Made by a program: the position numbers and the translations under genes. From JAFDWI01 sp964595905 (GTDB lineage Bacteria; Actinomycetota; Acidimicrobiia; Acidimicrobiales; Iamiaceae): a stretch of DNA of 44,286 nucleotides. The stretch lies in the NCBI GenBank assembly GCA_964595905.1, contig CAZQSU010000014.1:1-44286 (forward strand), given 5' to 3'. Shown here piece after piece: positions 42,709 to 44,286 of this stretch. The stretch's first letter is position 1; every line of letters starts with the position of its first letter. The notes under the pieces were generated by a model, which was given only the letters and a program-made list of their open reading frames with translations, did no database searches and had not been told where the DNA came from.

Positions 42709-43418
42709 ATGACCACCTGTCCTGCCTGTGACAACCCCGTCGCCTCGGGTGCCACCATTGCTCACACTGCGGCACGACGCAGCCCGCCGCCGCAGGTCGA
42801 AGCGGGGTGCCCACAGTCGACTCGGGCAGCCTGCCTCCCAGTAGACCACAAACACCGCCACAACCTGGGGCGGCGATGCGGCCGCCCACCGTCAGTCGAG
42901 GCGGCCCTTTCGAGGTGGCCGGTGCACCACCTTTGACCGGCTCCCCACCGCCGACCTCGTACCTACCCACTGGCGACGAGCCGACGGTGCGCTACGACGC
43001 AGCCCGCGCGCACCCGACAGCACCGTCCTCGCCGGCCGCGGGCCACGGCGCGCCCCCGACAGTCGGCGCCGCACGTCGACGTGGCGCAATCGCGGCGATC
43101 ATCGGCGGCGTCTGCCTCATCGTAGTGCTGGCGATCGCCGTCATCGTGCTCGCCACCCGTGGTCCCAGCGAGCAGACTGCGTCACCGGAGTCCGTTCAGG
43201 TCCTCCCCACTCCGACGGAAGCCGTTACGACCGATGCGACGGCGGCCGGAATGCAGCTCGGCGACGTGATCGTCGCGGTCGACAGCGACCCGGTGAACGG
43301 CTACGGCGACCTGATCGCCGCGATGAAGGCCCGCCTCCCCGGCGACGCCTGCGAAATCACCGTCGTCCGTGGCGGGTCGACCATCCAGATGCAAGTCTTC
43401 CTCGACGCGTCCGACTGA
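42709..43418 (+). pseudogene. Zinc-ribbon, single-TM, PDZ-domain gene with an apparent one-base frameshift
   Basis: The gene starts at ATG 42709 with the first half of a zinc ribbon (CPAC at codons 4-7). The second half, C-S-H-C-G, lies in another frame from 42759. Adding one base within 42751-42758 (for example CC to CCC in GCCACC) restores GATHCSHCG and a continuous protein of about 236 aa. The rest, in the frame of 42807-43418, has a Pro/Thr linker, a TM helix (GAIAAIIGGVCLIVVLAIAV) and a short PDZ domain (GMQLGDVIVAVDSDPVNGYG, then TVVRGGSTIQMQVFL). No protease domain is attached. It may be a true mutation or an assembly error in a C run. GTG 42807 could start a shortened protein without the zinc ribbon. 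Confidence 0.75.
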
Positions 43419-43568
43419 TGCCGTCGGACCGATCGGAGCTTCTCCGGCTGATCGCCGACAACGGAACCATCCGGCAGCCCCCGACTCCCGCGGGAGCCGG
43501 GAGTTCGCCTTCCGGTGCGCTCTCACCTGCTCCTCCACCTCGCCGACCTGGAACTGTTCGAGAGCGCC

Positions 43569-43911
43569 CGCAGGCGCGCCCCAGCCGACGCTGCATCGCC
43601 GCGCTTCCGCGGGATCGCGAGGGGGTTCGAAAACCATCCCGTCGCCCGTCCCTGCTCAGCACGGAGCGTCACACCCACCTGGTACCCTGGCTCCCAGGGA
43701 TCCAGGGTGGGCCTGCCGGTGGAAGACTCGCTCCGAACCGGGGCTCGTTTGACATTTTGTGTCGAACCCTCGGGCTGGCGGTAGACGTAGCGCGCCAGGC
43801 GTCACCCAAGGTTCTCGACTCCCGCGGGAGTCACAGGCCGCGCCCGCGGGTGCGTCGGTTGCAACGCCATCGGGTGCCCATGCGCGCCTCATGCGCGCTC
43901 GCAGGCGCGCC
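43569..43911. repeat. Two copies of CGCAGGCGCGCC
   Basis: Exact 12-bp direct repeats at 43569-43580 and 43900-43911, interspersed with the CTCCCGCGGGAG palindromes. Confidence 0.5.
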
Positions 43912-43944
43912 GGGCGGTCGAGAGCCGATGGTCGGGTGGACCGG

Positions 43945-44009
43945 TTGTCCAACGTCACAGCGACAAGTCATTCGTATTACGATGCGGTTGTCGCTCTGAC
44001 GTTGGACAA
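43945..44009. repeat. Long inverted repeat, attC-like
   Basis: Arms of 22 nt (43945-43966 and 43988-44009) pair at 21 of 22 positions around a 21-nt loop that holds a small palindrome (TCGT-ATT-ACGA). The outer part reads GTCCAAC (43947-43953) and GTTGGAC (44001-44007), which fit the integron attC core sites RYYYAAC and GTTRRRY. Unlike typical attC sites, the spacers between R and L boxes are paired. No integrase gene is in the window. A terminator or mobile-element end is the alternative. Confidence 0.5.
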
Positions 44010-44286
44010 TGAAACCCCGACGGGCACCCAGGCCGAGCCGCCGGACAACGGCTGCATGACCTGGCAACTCCTGACTCCCGCGGGAGCCCCCACCGCTTCC
44101 GCGAACGCGACCCCAGCGGATGTTCCGCGACCACGCTTGCACGCTCGCGCTCCCGCGGGAGCGCGAGCGACGTTCGATGTCGTGCCGCCGCCCGCCCCGA
44201 CTCGGCCGACCTCCGCTCCGGCTCGATCCAAAATGATGCTCCTATGTCAAGGATCCGGCGAGGTCTTGTATGAGTAGGTGATGGAA

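Larger units (their letters stand above)
43485..44169. repeat. Four copies of palindrome CTCCCGCGGGAG
   Basis: Copies lie at 43485-43496, 43819-43830, 44075-44086 and 44150-44161. The second extends to a perfect 16-bp palindrome (43817-43832) and the fourth to a perfect 28-bp palindrome (44142-44169). I did not notice this 12-mer elsewhere in the window. They look like dispersed intergenic palindromic elements. Confidence 0.7.
43419..44286. other. Gene-poor, palindrome-rich region at the window end
   Basis: I see no supportable gene here. Several frames stay open, but they give Arg/Pro/Ala-rich translations without domains and are interrupted by palindromes. The region holds four copies of CTCCCGCGGGAG, two of CGCAGGCGCGCC, a long inverted repeat (43945-44009), a small inverted repeat GACATTTTGTGTC (43751-43763) and a CCCTGG/CCAGGG cluster near 43685-43710. 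Confidence 0.55.

Noticed and set aside
43621..43640. tRNA-like GGTTCGAAA T-loop sequence
   Set aside because: No complementary T-stem, acceptor stem or anticodon arm can be placed around it.
43418..43999. 193-codon frame starting at the PDZ gene stop (TGATG overlap)
   Set aside because: The translation is Arg/Pro-rich without domain, runs through palindromic repeats and lacks coding-like third-position bias.
1..44286. CRISPR arrays, IS elements, prophage genes
   Set aside because: No regularly spaced repeats with unique spacers, and no transposase, integrase or phage structural protein was recognised on either strand.

Overview
The window is high-GC DNA (roughly two thirds G+C by eye) from an actinomycete. 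WXG100-type proteins, an FHA-type EccC/EssC ATPase, an Ami1 (Rv3717)-like amidase, PknB-like kinase signalling, lipoproteins with Thr-rich linkers and DUF4214 proteins make Actinomycetota secure. Acidimicrobiia (Ilumatobacter-like) is my best guess, but that is inference. No rRNA, tRNA, CRISPR array, transposase or integrase was seen.

Layout. (1) 59-9515, all minus strand: five membrane proteins that begin with a zinc ribbon, a NagZ-like GH3 lipoprotein and a secreted DUF4214/NPCBM-like protein. (2) 9800-18327: a type VII secretion (T7SS) module. It has an EccC/EssC-like ATPase (+). On the minus strand lies an operon of WXG100 protein, EspC-like small helical protein, hydrophobic T7SS effector candidate and a small partner protein. 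A divergent FHA protein follows. (3) 18384-29797, minus strand: a giant cell-surface protein (about 10 Ig/cadherin-like and 4 FN3 modules), MoxR AAA+ ATPase, DUF58 protein and a transglutaminase-like membrane protein that has lost its catalytic triad. (4) 29997-38032, plus strand: PP2C phosphatase, zinc-ribbon/FHA protein, Ser/Thr kinase, FHA-like/HTH-like protein, Ami1-like amidase, zinc-ribbon membrane protein and M14 peptidase, mostly joined by ATGA/GTGA overlaps. (5) 38071-43418: a pseudo-receiver regulator, a zinc-ribbon protein, a receptor-like transmembrane PP2C, and a zinc-ribbon/PDZ gene carrying an apparent one-base frameshift. (6) 43419-44286: no supportable gene; a GC-rich palindrome-repeat zone and a long inverted repeat that resembles an integron attC site.

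How it may work together (inference): one kinase, two phosphatases and four FHA-type readers surround a T7SS ATPase, a MoxR-DUF58-transglutaminase-like envelope module and three murein-active enzymes. This suggests a phosphorylation-controlled cell-envelope and secretion system. A shared operator, CAATGGGGANNNNTCCCC, occurs three times: upstream of the 756-aa zinc-ribbon propeller gene, the WXG100 operon and the pseudo-receiver regulator. In each case it sits, in the minus orientation, at a possible -35 element. The other core T7SS components (EccB, EccD, EccE, MycP, or EssA/EssB/EsaA) are not in the window.

Four segments of about 43-45% G+C (sampled by eye) each lie in the variable or exposed part of an exported protein, suggesting domain-level replacement.
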